Shown here piece after piece: positions 34,156 to 42,152 of a DNA stretch of 64,000 nt. The notes below the pieces were generated by a model, which was not told the DNA's origin, did not search any database, and saw nothing but the letters and a program-made list of their open reading frames with translations. Position 1 is the first letter of the stretch; the number at the start of each line of letters is the position of its first letter. A program made the position numbers and the translations under genes. The DNA comes from JAVZLQ01 sp049972525 (GTDB lineage: Archaea > Thermoproteota > Bathyarchaeia > Bathyarchaeales > Bathycorpusculaceae), in contig JBMFKI010000001.1 of NCBI GenBank assembly GCA_049972525.1, positions 1-64,000 of the forward strand. Direction: 5' to 3'.

Positions 34156-34602
34156 CTATTGTTTTGCTATTAGGTTTAGGAATTCTTTGAAGGTTATTCT
34201 TTTTACTTCTGCTTCGTCGTAGGCTTTGTCGTTTGAGATTATTGTTAGTTTGTTGCTTAGTGCTACTGAGGCGTGGAGTGCGTCGAAGAATGTTAGGGTT
34301 GTATGTTGCGTCATTATTTCTTCGCATAGGATTAGGTCGTCTGTGGAGAGGCTTATCTCTTGAAGGTTTGATGCTGTGGCCTTTGCCTTTATGTATGTGA
34401 GGGCGTTGAGCCTTTCGGTAGTGGTTTTTCCGTGGCTTGCCATAACTTCGCGGATCTCAATTAGTGCAGAAACCGGATAGTATATGGGGAAGGGTTTTGC
34501 TGCTGCATAAGCCTTTAAAATTTTTGAAACTACGTCGTAGCGTCTATCTCTGGGCTGGAAGCCGAAAAGGAACTCCGTTTCAACCATATAACCCGCTTTC
34601 AA
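34156..34602 (-). CDS. PIN-domain toxin
   Basis: The strand MVETEFLFGFQPRDRR (an acidic residue at the metal site, though Asp is more usual), the Glu helix PVSALIEIREVMASHG, the acidic FFDALHASVALSN and the final strand LTIISNDKAYDEAEVKRI give the PIN order. TTG 34602 immediately follows the antitoxin stop; ATG five codons later is an alternative start. Length 143-148 aa. It forms an operon with the AbrB-type antitoxin. Likely an endoribonuclease toxin. Confidence 0.8.
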   Translation of the reverse strand: MKAGYMVETEFLFGFQPRDRRYDVVSKILKAYAAAKPFPIYYPVSALIEIREVMASHGKTTTERLNALTYIKAKATASNLQEISLSTDDLILCEEIMTQHTTLTFFDALHASVALSNKLTIISNDKAYDEAEVKRITFKEFLNLIAKQ

Positions 34603-34839
34603 TTATGAAGCCTCTTTCAAAAGCTGCTCCTCACCCCTTTTCCGCTCTTCTCTGCTGTAAGTTATGTCGCCGAGGATTTCGGCAAGCGCCTCATCAACAT
34701 TGTCGGGAATTGGAATCAAAACTATGTACGGCGGCCTAGCTAACAAGTAAACCTTCTGCCCAACCCTTAATGAAGTCTTCTTACGCACACACTGAGTGAT
34801 CGTAACACGGTACTTAGGGCCGACCTCAACGATAGCCAC
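34603..34839 (-). CDS. AbrB-type antitoxin
   Basis: 78 aa beginning MAIVEVGPKYRVTITQCVRK, a swapped-hairpin AbrB fold, then LRVGQKVYLLARPPYIVLIP and a charged helical tail. It is the first gene of a two-gene operon with a PIN toxin and should repress its own promoter, which lies in the AT-rich region between it and the wHTH gene. Confidence 0.82.
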   Translation of the reverse strand: MAIVEVGPKYRVTITQCVRKKTSLRVGQKVYLLARPPYIVLIPIPDNVDEALAEILGDITYSREERKRGEEQLLKEAS

Positions 34840-35127
34840 AAAGCATCACCGAATATAAGTGACGCTTGCAACGATATAAGTGTTACTTAATCTAAAATGT
34901 GCCACAATTCTAAAATTGTTACACTCTAAATCCGCCCGCTGCCCTTAATGGTTAGATCCTTAATTTTCTTTTCCATCCATTATGTATCGATGAATTATAA
35001 TATACGTAATATTCCTTTGCTCGGCAGGTGTATAATTTGGCGCGCCGCGCAAGTTTACGTGCACACCGTTAACGGAAAATCTGAAAAGGCTATTAGGCAC
35101 ATATAATAGAACTAAGAGGTGATTACA

Positions 35128-35697
35128 ATGAGTATATCACCGGTTAAAAGGTTAATTCTTGAGGCAATATGGGTTTCTGAAAGACCAGTCAAAGTTACAG
35201 AAATAACAAAAGAGGTTGGATTGGGTTTCCGTTCAGTTTGGATGCATATAATGCAGCTTGCACGCTTGGGATATGTGCAGTCTATGGAGGATGGAAGCTA
35301 CAAGTTAACGGAGAAGGGGCGAAAAGCGCTTGGTTTTCCAGAGATAGATAATGCAAAGGCTGCTGAAATTTTAGCTTATTTGCCCCTTGAGAAGTCATTT
35401 CACTTTTACGTTGACGTTGGAAGGCCTTTAAACATTCACGCTGCAAGCCTTAATGATTTCTGCGACAAACTTTTGAAGGTTAACTTGGAATCAATAGAGT
35501 TCCACACAAACCGTGGAGATTTCGAAGCGTGGTTCACGGGGCTTGGCGACGTTGAACTTGCAAGAAAAGTCTTCCTTCTTAAGGAGCAAAAACTGTTCGG
35601 CGAAGATCTACGTAAAAGGCTTTACGAGATTGTGAAGAACAGATGCGAGGAGTTGGCTAACATAAGGAAGAAAGAAGCTGGGGCGAAGCACACGTGA
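35128..35697 (+). CDS. Winged-helix regulator with DUF5752-like domain
   Basis: The N-terminal 75 residues form a winged helix (VKVTEITKEVGLGFRSVWMH, LARLGYVQSMEDGSYKLTEK). Residues 80-185 (EKSFHFYVDVGRPLNIHAAS onward) resemble DUF5752, which recurs with sugar-metabolism genes. ATG 35128 was preferred over 35119 because GGTGAT lies seven bases upstream. A role in sensing carbon status is plausible given the convergent gluconeogenic FBP aldolase/phosphatase, but that is inference. Confidence 0.75.
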   Translation: MSISPVKRLILEAIWVSERPVKVTEITKEVGLGFRSVWMHIMQLARLGYVQSMEDGSYKLTEKGRKALGFPEIDNAKAAEILAYLPLEKSFHFYVDVGRPLNIHAASLNDFCDKLLKVNLESIEFHTNRGDFEAWFTGLGDVELARKVFLLKEQKLFGEDLRKRLYEIVKNRCEELANIRKKEAGAKHT

Positions 35698-35710
35698 GAC
35701 GTTTGCCGCT

Positions 35711-36832
35711 CTAGGCTGGCTTAAAGCGTTCCCTAAGCCTGTCCAAGATTTGCTGCAGCGTCGTATACTCCATTTCCTCTGGACCTAAACGTGCCGGTTC
35801 AAACTCGCCCATACGCCTGAGCATAGAAGCGTATTCCATTGCCTCGCGTCTAGCCAAAGCGAAAGCTGGATCGTCGAATAGGTCAGCGATCATTGGTTTA
35901 CCGTTATTGTTGCATGCTATTTTGCCATTTGCAACTTGAAATCCCAGAGCTACTATCCTTGGTGGGCCATCAAAAAGCGTGCATTTTGCATCTTTTAGGC
36001 CTACTGGCATTATGGGTCCCCAGTGGCTTCCACGCATCCACCCCTCAACGAGGTAGCTGTGCAGAAATGGTGCGAGGATTTCTCCAACCGCTGGAAGTCC
36101 ATGCTGCGCCCGTACGATCATCACCGGGTCGTCTTTTCCAACGTATTTTCCAGCAATCTGCGAAAGCTTGGTTACGCTGCCAACTGCACATATTAGGTTG
36201 TCTCTGGCTCTCCAAACACGCGAGACCATGTAACGTTGAACTGTTCCAATTAAAGCAACCAGATCGTACATCTCTTCTGGACACTTAAGCACAACCTTCT
36301 TGTTTTCCATCGTATCTATTACTTCGAATTTGAAGCCTCCAGCCATGTTTGGGTCGATAACAAGTCCAGCGGTGTTCATCGGATCTGCGAAAACCCTGAA
36401 AATTGGATAGTTAAAAGAGCCGGCGGATGTTTTGTCAGCTGCGAAAACGACTATGGGATCTGATGCTCTTTCTTCAATTTCCATCTCAGCGACTCCAGGT
36501 CCCATGCCGCGGATGTTCCCGCTGAAGGCGTTTTTCAAAAGGTCTTGCCCAGCACCGTAAAGTTTAAGTTCCAACGCTTTGCTTGTTGCTTCTTTGAATG
36601 TTTCAAAAGCGAGTCTATGCACATCAGGGTTTGACTCGCCTCTTTCATGAACCATAAGCAGCTGGATGTCATCTCCAACGTTGAACACGTAATAGCCGTT
36701 AATTAAGCCGTCCTCCTCTGCCCTTTTTAGGTTTTTCTCCGCCACGTCGAGAAGCGGTCTTGGTGCAACATGATGCCCAGCTAAGGAGCCAACATCACAC
36801 TTAATTAATGAAATTGTGGTTTTTTTAGGCAT
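35711..36832 (-). CDS. fbp: Bifunctional fructose-1,6-bisphosphate aldolase/phosphatase (class V)
   Basis: This archaeal enzyme condenses the triose phosphates and dephosphorylates the product to fructose 6-phosphate, making gluconeogenesis one-directional. Diagnostic regions are SLIKCDVGSLAGHHVAPRPL, NVGDDIQLLM, VFAADKTSAGSFNYPIFRVF and RGSHWGPIMPVGLKDAKCT, which carries the loop with the Schiff-base lysine. Length 373 aa is standard and the protein looks intact. Its presence suggests an autotrophic or gluconeogenic, ancestrally thermophilic archaeon. Confidence 0.95.
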   Translation of the reverse strand: MPKKTTISLIKCDVGSLAGHHVAPRPLLDVAEKNLKRAEEDGLINGYYVFNVGDDIQLLMVHERGESNPDVHRLAFETFKEATSKALELKLYGAGQDLLKNAFSGNIRGMGPGVAEMEIEERASDPIVVFAADKTSAGSFNYPIFRVFADPMNTAGLVIDPNMAGGFKFEVIDTMENKKVVLKCPEEMYDLVALIGTVQRYMVSRVWRARDNLICAVGSVTKLSQIAGKYVGKDDPVMIVRAQHGLPAVGEILAPFLHSYLVEGWMRGSHWGPIMPVGLKDAKCTLFDGPPRIVALGFQVANGKIACNNNGKPMIADLFDDPAFALARREAMEYASMLRRMGEFEPARLGPEEMEYTTLQQILDRLRERFKPA

Positions 36833-36947
36833 CTAACCATCACTTTAAACTTTAAAGCTCGGTTTAGAGTTAGGCTGTAGCTTTTAAAAGATTTCCGAAA
36901 GAAAACATGAAATATGATGAGATATAACACTTGTTCGGTGGAGCAAA

Positions 36948-37451
36948 ATGGAAAACTTGAGGGTAATCTCAGTGAAAATTCCAGAGGAAGTTTACAAGGA
37001 AATGCTCATCCGCGTGCCAGAAGGCGAAAGGAGCAACTTTATAAGAGACGCAATAATGGAAAAGCTGCAAAAAACGCCGAAACCTGACAAAATTTTGGCT
37101 CTTGAAGAGAGGATGAGCCGCATTGAAAAGGAATTTTCAGAAATAAGAAAATACCTTGCAGATTTAGAGCTACTAACGTTTGAAAGGGGGAAAACGAACC
37201 CTCACAGCTTCTGCACTGACGAAATAGACCAAAAAATAATAGATTATTTGATTCATTACAAAGGCGCAACCACGCCGGAGCTGGCGGAATACCTAAAAAC
37301 GAACAGGTGGCTAGTACTAAACAGGCTTAAAAGAATAGAGAAAACATCGAAAAAACAGATTGGAAAATCAATAATACAGTACTATCCTGGGGAGAAAATG
37401 GGGAAGAAAAAGGCTTGGTGGATAAACGAGGAACTTATAGAAGAGGCCTAA
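36948..37451 (+). CDS. Ribbon-helix-helix plus helix-turn-helix DNA-binding protein
   Basis: Residues 1-45 form a ribbon-helix-helix (LRVISVKIPEEVYKEMLIRV, SNFIRDAIMEKL). Residues 50-75 are a short coiled coil, and residues 85-165 a winged-helix-like domain (ATTPELAEYLKTNRWLVLNR). Two DNA-binding modules in one 167-aa protein suggest a dimeric repressor recognising a composite operator. The gene ends one base before the tRNA-Arg(CCG) gene, an unusually tight spacing. Targets unknown. Confidence 0.75.
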   Translation: MENLRVISVKIPEEVYKEMLIRVPEGERSNFIRDAIMEKLQKTPKPDKILALEERMSRIEKEFSEIRKYLADLELLTFERGKTNPHSFCTDEIDQKIIDYLIHYKGATTPELAEYLKTNRWLVLNRLKRIEKTSKKQIGKSIIQYYPGEKMGKKKAWWINEELIEEA

Positions 37452-37452
37452 C

Positions 37453-37550
37453 GGGCCCGTAGCCCAGTATGGATTAAGGCGCCGAACCAACTTAAAAGGT
37501 GCGTAAGCCTCCGGAGCCGGAGAACAGGGGTTCAAATCCCCTCGGGCCCG
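37453..37550 (+). tRNA. tRNA-Arg (anticodon CCG) with an intron between positions 29 and 30
   Basis: Acceptor GGGCCCG pairs with CGGGCCC (37543-37549), discriminator G, with CCA encoded at 37551-37553. The T arm is AGGGG-TTCAAAT-CCCCT. Removing 22 nt (37485-37506) yields a perfect anticodon arm CCGGC-CTCCGGA-GCCGG with anticodon CCG at 37511-37513, and a 76-nt mature tRNA. Without removal no anticodon stem forms. Its upstream neighbour ends one base away, so its promoter must lie inside that coding sequence. Confidence 0.93.
37485..37506 (+). other. Non-canonical tRNA intron (22 nt)
   Basis: Sits inside the 5' strand of the anticodon stem, not at the usual 37/38 site. Exonic GCGCC just upstream can pair with GGTGC inside the intron, a possible part of a bulge-helix-bulge recognised by the archaeal splicing endonuclease. 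The exact borders could slide by a base or so. Confidence 0.8.
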
Positions 37551-37553
37551 CCA

Positions 37554-37925
37554 TCTCATTTTCGCCTTTTGACCATTGGTTGTCCTTATTTTGCCCAAAT
37601 TCTCGATCATAAAATTCGCGGAAAAATATATTTTCTAGATTGTCAATGGTTACGGTCAGCGCGTGAACCACGAAAACTTCAAGTGTTGATTAACATGCTG
37701 CAGACCGACAAAATTAGCGTCTATGCCCCATTGTACAATAATGCTTAATGTGGGGAATTTAAATATATTGAGCGCGCCAAAATTAAGCAGGTTCAAACTT
37801 CGGTTTGTAAAATGATTCTTAAATTTCTACATGAATCGCTGCTCTTGTTCTACTAGCAAAAGATGTGCGCAAATTAGGTCTAACTCATCGGAATTCTCTA
37901 CCATGAATCTCGAATTTTGCTCTTA
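37554..37925. other. Intergenic stretch after tRNA-Arg
   Basis: No ORF supported. It contains GTGGGGAATTTAAAT near 37751-37765, a string repeated at about 38560-38574 next to the degenerate tRNA 3' end, so the two may be related boundary sequences. Confidence 0.4.
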
Positions 37926-38141
37926 TTAAGCTATTTCAGTTATAGCTTTTGCCACCTGCTTTATGAGACCGCTTTTCCTCGCGTTCCAGATTTCTATGCC
38001 CATGATTTTTCCGTTTTCGTCCAGTTCGAGGTGCACGTCAGGATCCGCCTCTATAACCTCGTGGCTTGGTCCTTCTTTAAAGAGGAGGTAGAGTATGTCC
38101 ACTGATTTGTCGTACCATGCTCTTACTTTATCCTCTTCCAT
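37926..38141 (-). CDS. DUF2283 protein (probable antitoxin partner)
   Basis: 71 aa with the DUF2283 pattern: KVRAWYDKSVDILYLLFKEG, then ADPDVHLELDENGKIMGIEI and an ending helix. DUF2283 proteins commonly accompany DUF4258 proteins in toxin-antitoxin-like pairs. The start overlaps the end of the DUF4258 gene by 19 nt, so they are co-translated. The module lies between tRNA-Arg(CCG) and the degenerate tRNA 3' copy. Confidence 0.82.
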   Translation of the reverse strand: MEEDKVRAWYDKSVDILYLLFKEGPSHEVIEADPDVHLELDENGKIMGIEIWNARKSGLIKQVAKAITEIA

Positions 38142-38401
38142 GCGCCTCTCACCATCTTAGCTTTAAGGAGTCGATCAAGTTTAGTAGTGTAGTAGAGTGT
38201 TATAACCTTAACTACTTCCGCCTCCATTTCATAAACGAGAATGATGGATTTAGTATTGATCTTTTTCATAGCGACTACCGTTCCATGTTCAACATCTTCA
38301 TAAACTTCGTCTGGAGACTTTATCGTGGCATACACATCCGCGGTCTTCACGTTTCTCCTACGCATCTTTTCCAAGGCATGACGACTAAACTGGACTGACA
38401 T
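38123..38401 (-). CDS. DUF4258 protein (RelE/HigB-like putative toxin)
   Basis: 92 aa: VQFSRHALEKMRRRNVKTAD at the N-terminus is the DUF4258 histidine/arginine signature, followed by a strand pair VVAMKKINTKSIILVYEME and a basic tail. The fold is RelE-like and the family is thought to act as a ribosome-dependent or free ribonuclease toxin. First gene of the pair with DUF2283. Confidence 0.8.
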   Translation of the reverse strand: MSVQFSRHALEKMRRRNVKTADVYATIKSPDEVYEDVEHGTVVAMKKINTKSIILVYEMEAEVVKVITLYYTTKLDRLLKAKMVRGAWKRIK

Positions 38402-38575
38402 GTTCCCACCGTCTTCAAATGCTACGGTAGTTAGTTAATAAAATAATAGTGCTAAAGAGTACTTCACTTAAAAAAATCAAGAAAAAAGAGATATGAAATC
38501 ATACTCGGCCGTTTGGTAACCCATAAAGAGATTTGAGCATAATTTTCTGATGTTCTTGATGTGGGGAATTTAAAT

Positions 38576-38602
38576 GGGGTTTGAATCTACTCGGGCCCGC
38601 CA
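38576..38602 (+). repeat. Degenerate copy of the tRNA-Arg(CCG) 3' end (possible att scar)
   Basis: Twenty-three of 27 bases match the T arm and 3' acceptor strand of tRNA-Arg at 37527-37553, including TCGGGCCCGCCA perfectly. No other part of a tRNA is present. Duplicated tRNA 3' ends are the usual footprint of site-specific integration, so this may be the far attachment site of a small, now eroded element. Confidence 0.7.
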
Positions 38603-38783
38603 AATTTTAAGCTAACTTCTTTAGATAGAAGAATTCAGATTAACTTTTTCTGCACGCGCACGCTGGAACCGTTTGAAAAATTGTAGCGGGCATCTTTTGG
38701 CTTTTATTAGGACTTTTACTGTTCGCCGTTGGGAAGGTTTAAATGTGTAGACGTTGTTTTAATTTGTATACAGAGGCTTAGTC

Positions 38784-39089
38784 TTGTCCGAGGTTGTTTC
38801 GGCTAGGTTGCCTAAGGAAAAGGTGAGGTTGGTAGAGGAGATAGCTAAAGAGGAGAAGGTGGACAAATCAACTATACTGGAGAGGGCTTTGGAACATTAT
38901 ACGCGGGAGTGGAAGCTTGAAAAGGCTGTGGGGTTGTATAGGGATGGGCGGGTTACGCTTTCAAGGGCAGCTGAGATAGCTGAAATCTCAGTTTGGGAGA
39001 TGATTGACATACTCGCGCAGAAGAAAGTTACGCTTCAATACAGCGTTGAGGATTTGGAAGAGGATTTGAAGGTGCTTGAAAGAGAATAA
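38784..39089 (+). CDS. UPF0175-family antitoxin
   Basis: From TTG: SEVVSARLPKEKVRLVEEIA (ribbon-helix-helix-like) and then the UPF0175 core GLYRDGRVTLSRAAEIAEIS with WEMIDILAQKKV. UPF0175 proteins are antitoxins of DUF3368 PIN toxins, and such a gene follows with a 14-nt overlap. 101 aa, intact. The TTG is preceded by no strong ribosome-binding site. Confidence 0.87.
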   Translation: MSEVVSARLPKEKVRLVEEIAKEEKVDKSTILERALEHYTREWKLEKAVGLYRDGRVTLSRAAEIAEISVWEMIDILAQKKVTLQYSVEDLEEDLKVLERE

Positions 39090-39615
39090 ACACACTCTTG
39101 TCGTCTCGAACTTTACTCCACTCATTTATATGGCGAAAATCGGCAAGCTGAACATAATTAGGAATGTTTTTGCGAAAATCTTCATTCCAGAAGCTGTCTT
39201 TGAAGAAGCTGTAATTAAGGGAGAGAAGCTTAATTTGAGCGACGCATACATCGTCGAAAGAGCCGTGGGAAAGTGGATTATCAAGGAACAAATACGACCA
39301 GAAGTAGACGCTGAATATCGATTCCTCGACACAAACCCGAGGCTCGGCCTACGAGAGAAACAAGCCATTAAACTGTGCAAACAACTCGACGCAAAACATC
39401 TTATAGCAGACGACAAAGAAGCGAGAAAAGTGTCAAAAATGCTTAACATAACACCCATAGGAACATGCAGCATAATAATCAAAGCTTACAAACAAAGATT
39501 AATCACGAAAAACGAAGCTCTCCAAACTTTAGATGAATTTTTAAAGAATGGATTCAGAATAAGCCCAGAAGTATACCGCCGAATACTCCATGAAATAGAA
39601 TCACTAAAACATTAA
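39076..39615 (+). CDS. DUF3368 PIN-type toxin
   Basis: From TTG 39076, overlapping the antitoxin. TLVVSNFTPLIYMAKIGKLN is the DUF3368 N-terminus, with Asn-Phe where other members have Asn-Thr or Asp-Ala. GLREKQAIKLCKQLDAKHLI and ADDKEARKVSKMLNI contain the acidic centre, and TPIGTCSIIIKAYKQRLI the characteristic C-terminal helix. 179 aa, full length. It would act as an RNase restrained by the UPF0175 partner. Confidence 0.87.
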   Translation: MKENKHTLVVSNFTPLIYMAKIGKLNIIRNVFAKIFIPEAVFEEAVIKGEKLNLSDAYIVERAVGKWIIKEQIRPEVDAEYRFLDTNPRLGLREKQAIKLCKQLDAKHLIADDKEARKVSKMLNITPIGTCSIIIKAYKQRLITKNEALQTLDEFLKNGFRISPEVYRRILHEIESLKH

Positions 39616-39774
39616 AGGCAACAGCCAATCTCAAATCCAACAATAACTGATCCCTTTAGCAGTGATTAAAAGAACAATCTTACTATTTTCTATCATGTTT
39701 ACTAATTATTGCCTAAATTTGATGTGAAATTGTTAAGCTACGGTGCTCTTCATCATAGCCGCACGTGCATTTTG
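39616..39774. other. Short AT-rich gap before a toxin remnant
   Basis: No feature seen. Confidence 0.3.
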
Positions 39775-39887
39775 GACTGTGTGCTAGCTGTTACGGCTAG
39801 GAGAATGGCGTTGAGAAGATTTACACTGAGAATGTCAAAGACTTCGGATTTTACAACTTTCTTAAAGCTTCAAATCCTCTAGTTTGA
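39775..39887 (+). pseudogene. C-terminal remnant of another VapC/PIN toxin
   Basis: One frame gives DCVLAVTA, and after a one-base shift the next gives ENGVEKIYTENVKDFGFYNF then LKASNPLV and a stop. Together they reproduce the end of a PIN toxin (acidic D-x-x-L-A helix, then the IYTENVKDF strand). Everything before is gone. It adds to the toxin wreckage around the tRNA-Arg locus. Confidence 0.6.
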
Positions 39888-39933
39888 ATTGGGCTTATAT
39901 GCTGAGGGGTTTAGTGGAGTTTCAGACTAAGCT

Positions 39934-40323
39934 TTGGAACGTGGAACATTTCAGGTGGCTGTAAGGCTTCCAAAGGCAGACTACGTCAAGATTCAGCAGC
40001 TTGTTGAAGCTGGGCTTTACCGGAGCTCGGCTGACTTCCTCAGGGAGGCTGTGCGCGATAAGCTCGGAAGCATGGAAGTTATCAGCATTCAAGATTTGAA
40101 TCCCCAAGAGGCGGAAAGGATAATTGAAGAATATTTAACTAAGCATCTTGGTCTCTGCTTCGCCAGCCAAATAGCCGACGAGCTTGGTTTAGAATATGGC
40201 ACCACTTTTAAAATCATCCATAAACTTTTGGAGGAAGGACGGCAGCGTTCTAATCCTCTCAGAAGAAAAAAATCCTATATGAAGTGCCGAAGAAAGAAGA
40301 GCAAAAATGTAATTCAAAATTAG
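39934..40323 (+). CDS. Ribbon-helix-helix DNA-binding protein, C-terminus possibly frameshifted
   Basis: TTG start; FQVAVRLPKADYVKIQQLVE and SSADFLREAVRDKL form a CopG/RHH-type domain, followed by a helix-turn-helix (CFASQIADELGLEYGTTFKI, IHKLLEEG). The last 25 residues are an odd basic tail. At an A7 run (40266-40272) an extra A would switch the frame to ILYEVPKKEEQKCNSKLA, the kind of ending RHH-HTH proteins show, with a stop at 40327. Either the annotated tail is real or the gene has an indel there. Confidence 0.7.
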   Translation: MERGTFQVAVRLPKADYVKIQQLVEAGLYRSSADFLREAVRDKLGSMEVISIQDLNPQEAERIIEEYLTKHLGLCFASQIADELGLEYGTTFKIIHKLLEEGRQRSNPLRRKKSYMKCRRKKSKNVIQN

Positions 40324-40413
40324 CATGAAGCCTAGCAAATGGGAGAAGAAAGCACTATGACGACAAGTCCATATATGTTTAGAGGTTTTTGATGTCTCTC
40401 GGCATCAACCTTG

Positions 40414-40956
40414 CTAGGTGCTTACCAGCTTATGTAAAACCTCCTTTTCGGCTGGTTCCTCGCCTATCTTGAAGGTTTCTGGCTCCTCAATTTTTAGAAT
40501 AGCCCTTAAGGCTTCAGCGTCCAGCTCGCGTAGAAGCCTCCGTATCTCTCTTTTCGCTGACTCCAGGTGATTTTGGAGAACTTCCCTATTTTTGAACATG
40601 ACCCCCGCCAACGGACAGATCTTCTCCATTTTCAGATACCACTCCACCTTCCCAGTTTTCAAGTTTACATCAAACGTAATTGGACCAGCCACACACGTTT
40701 CAGGCTTGACAGGATGAACCATGCATTTCCTTGTCCTTTTGTCGTAAAAAATACAGTAGCCTTCCGCATCTTCCTTCGGAAACATATAAGCCCCATGCTC
40801 AAACAAATCCTCCGCGAAAAGTTCATGATCCTTTAAAAATTTCTCTATTATTCTTTTACGCTCATTTGTTACTGGTGGCCTAGCACCTTGGCAGCAGCTT
40901 ATTTTGCAGCTTCCACAAACACTGAAAAAGTCACTTTGCCTCGTCTCTTCAGCCAT
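40414..40956 (-). CDS. YkgJ-family cysteine-cluster protein
   Basis: 180 aa with the YkgJ (CxxxCCxx) pattern: CGSCKISCCQGARPPVTN, CIFYDKRTRKCMVHPVKPET, and further cysteines in CVAGPITF and EKICPLAG. This family binds zinc or an Fe-S cluster and is of unknown function. It begins 17 nt after the carboxylate-amine ligase gene in the same orientation, so the two are very probably one operon. It could modify, or supply metal to, the amidoligase system. Confidence 0.82.
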   Translation of the reverse strand: MAEETRQSDFFSVCGSCKISCCQGARPPVTNERKRIIEKFLKDHELFAEDLFEHGAYMFPKEDAEGYCIFYDKRTRKCMVHPVKPETCVAGPITFDVNLKTGKVEWYLKMEKICPLAGVMFKNREVLQNHLESAKREIRRLLRELDAEALRAILKIEEPETFKIGEEPAEKEVLHKLVST

Positions 40957-40973
40957 TTCAACCGCCTCTCCAG

Positions 40974-42152
40974 TCAGAAATACGCCTCATTGCTTATGAG
41001 ACTTTTTGCAAGCTTCAAATAAACATCGATTATGGCTTCTCTAAAATCCGTCTTCTGAGCCCTTCTCAAAACATCCTCCCTAACAACTTCCGACAAACTT
41101 CCACATTCAACCCTCTTCTCCAGAACTGGAAGGTATTCCCGCTCTTCTCCTGAAGCATTCTCCCAAGCAACTTTAAGGAGGCATCTGCAAACTTGACGAG
41201 CAGTCTCCCCCCGTGGATGCAAAACCCTCGCGTCTAAACCATCCTTCACTACAGCGTTAAAGTCCCTCACCAGAATCTCCTGCGGCAGAAATTCAGTTCT
41301 CCCTTTGATGAGACTTTTGAGAACAGCCCTTATGAAACAGCTTAAGGCAACATCAGCCTTAACGCATTCCTGCTCATCCATAACGCGAACTTCAACTGCC
41401 CTTCTATCAAAGCGAAAAATTGCCCCCCTAGAGTTAACCCAATCCCTATAAGGCAAACAGCTGTCCACACCAGCCTTAATCAAGTCACGCGAATACCGCC
41501 CTATAATTTCCTCTCTATACTGTTTGAAGGATGAAACATATTCAGGGATCACGTTGCCCGTTACTGAAGGCACCTCTTTTTGGTTAAGCATGTAAAAGTA
41601 CAGTCGATTATCAACGTAACGTCCAAGCTTTCCCTCATAAATTGGCGAAGAGGCTGAAACGGCTGGAAGGAAAGCGCATAGCTCCGCCAACGCGTTATGC
41701 ATCAAAATTGCTTCCTTCTCGTTCAGGTATGGAAGGTTCAGCTGAAAACTTTGAATGTTAAGCCAGCCATGCTGCGTTAGGTTGAAGACTTTGCTATAAT
41801 AATGGTAAATTTGCCTATGACGATGAGGCCAAACGCCCGTCTCTTCAAGCTTCAGCAGTGGATGCATACCCATACCGAGAAGATGCGCATGATATCTACG
41901 CTCAAGAAATTCCGTTAACGTTTGAACAGCCTCCTGCATGGTTTCCTCAAATTCGACTGGCGACTCGAAAGGCTGGTTTGGTTTAAGTTCCATAACGTGC
42001 ATCTGAAGCTCTTTCCCAAAAGTAAAGCGCTCTTTTTCAACGAAGTTGACAATGCGTCCTCTAAAGTCTTTTATGATTTTGTCCACGATTGGGAGGGCTT
42101 TCAACTCTTCGTTGACTATGGAATATTCATGCTCTGGACCTAGAACTTCCAG
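40974..42152 (-). CDS. GCS2-type carboxylate-amine ligase (glutamate-cysteine-ligase-like), apparent CTG start
   Basis: Homologous to YbdK/GCS2 ligases, which join a glutamate-like carboxylate to an amine with ATP. The conserved opening strand GPEHEYSIVNEELKALPIVD (two metal-binding Glu) lies upstream of the first canonical start (TTG 42104). Its frame contains only ATT, ACG and CTG between an in-frame TGA and this motif, so CTG 42152 is the best start. Other landmarks are LLGMGMHPLLKLEETGVWPH and RVMDEQECVKADVALSCFIR. Length 393 aa. Divergent from the RLAN/ATP-grasp pair, with YkgJ downstream. Acceptor amine unknown. Confidence 0.82.
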   Translation of the reverse strand: MEVLGPEHEYSIVNEELKALPIVDKIIKDFRGRIVNFVEKERFTFGKELQMHVMELKPNQPFESPVEFEETMQEAVQTLTEFLERRYHAHLLGMGMHPLLKLEETGVWPHRHRQIYHYYSKVFNLTQHGWLNIQSFQLNLPYLNEKEAILMHNALAELCAFLPAVSASSPIYEGKLGRYVDNRLYFYMLNQKEVPSVTGNVIPEYVSSFKQYREEIIGRYSRDLIKAGVDSCLPYRDWVNSRGAIFRFDRRAVEVRVMDEQECVKADVALSCFIRAVLKSLIKGRTEFLPQEILVRDFNAVVKDGLDARVLHPRGETARQVCRCLLKVAWENASGEEREYLPVLEKRVECGSLSEVVREDVLRRAQKTDFREAIIDVYLKLAKSLISNEAYF

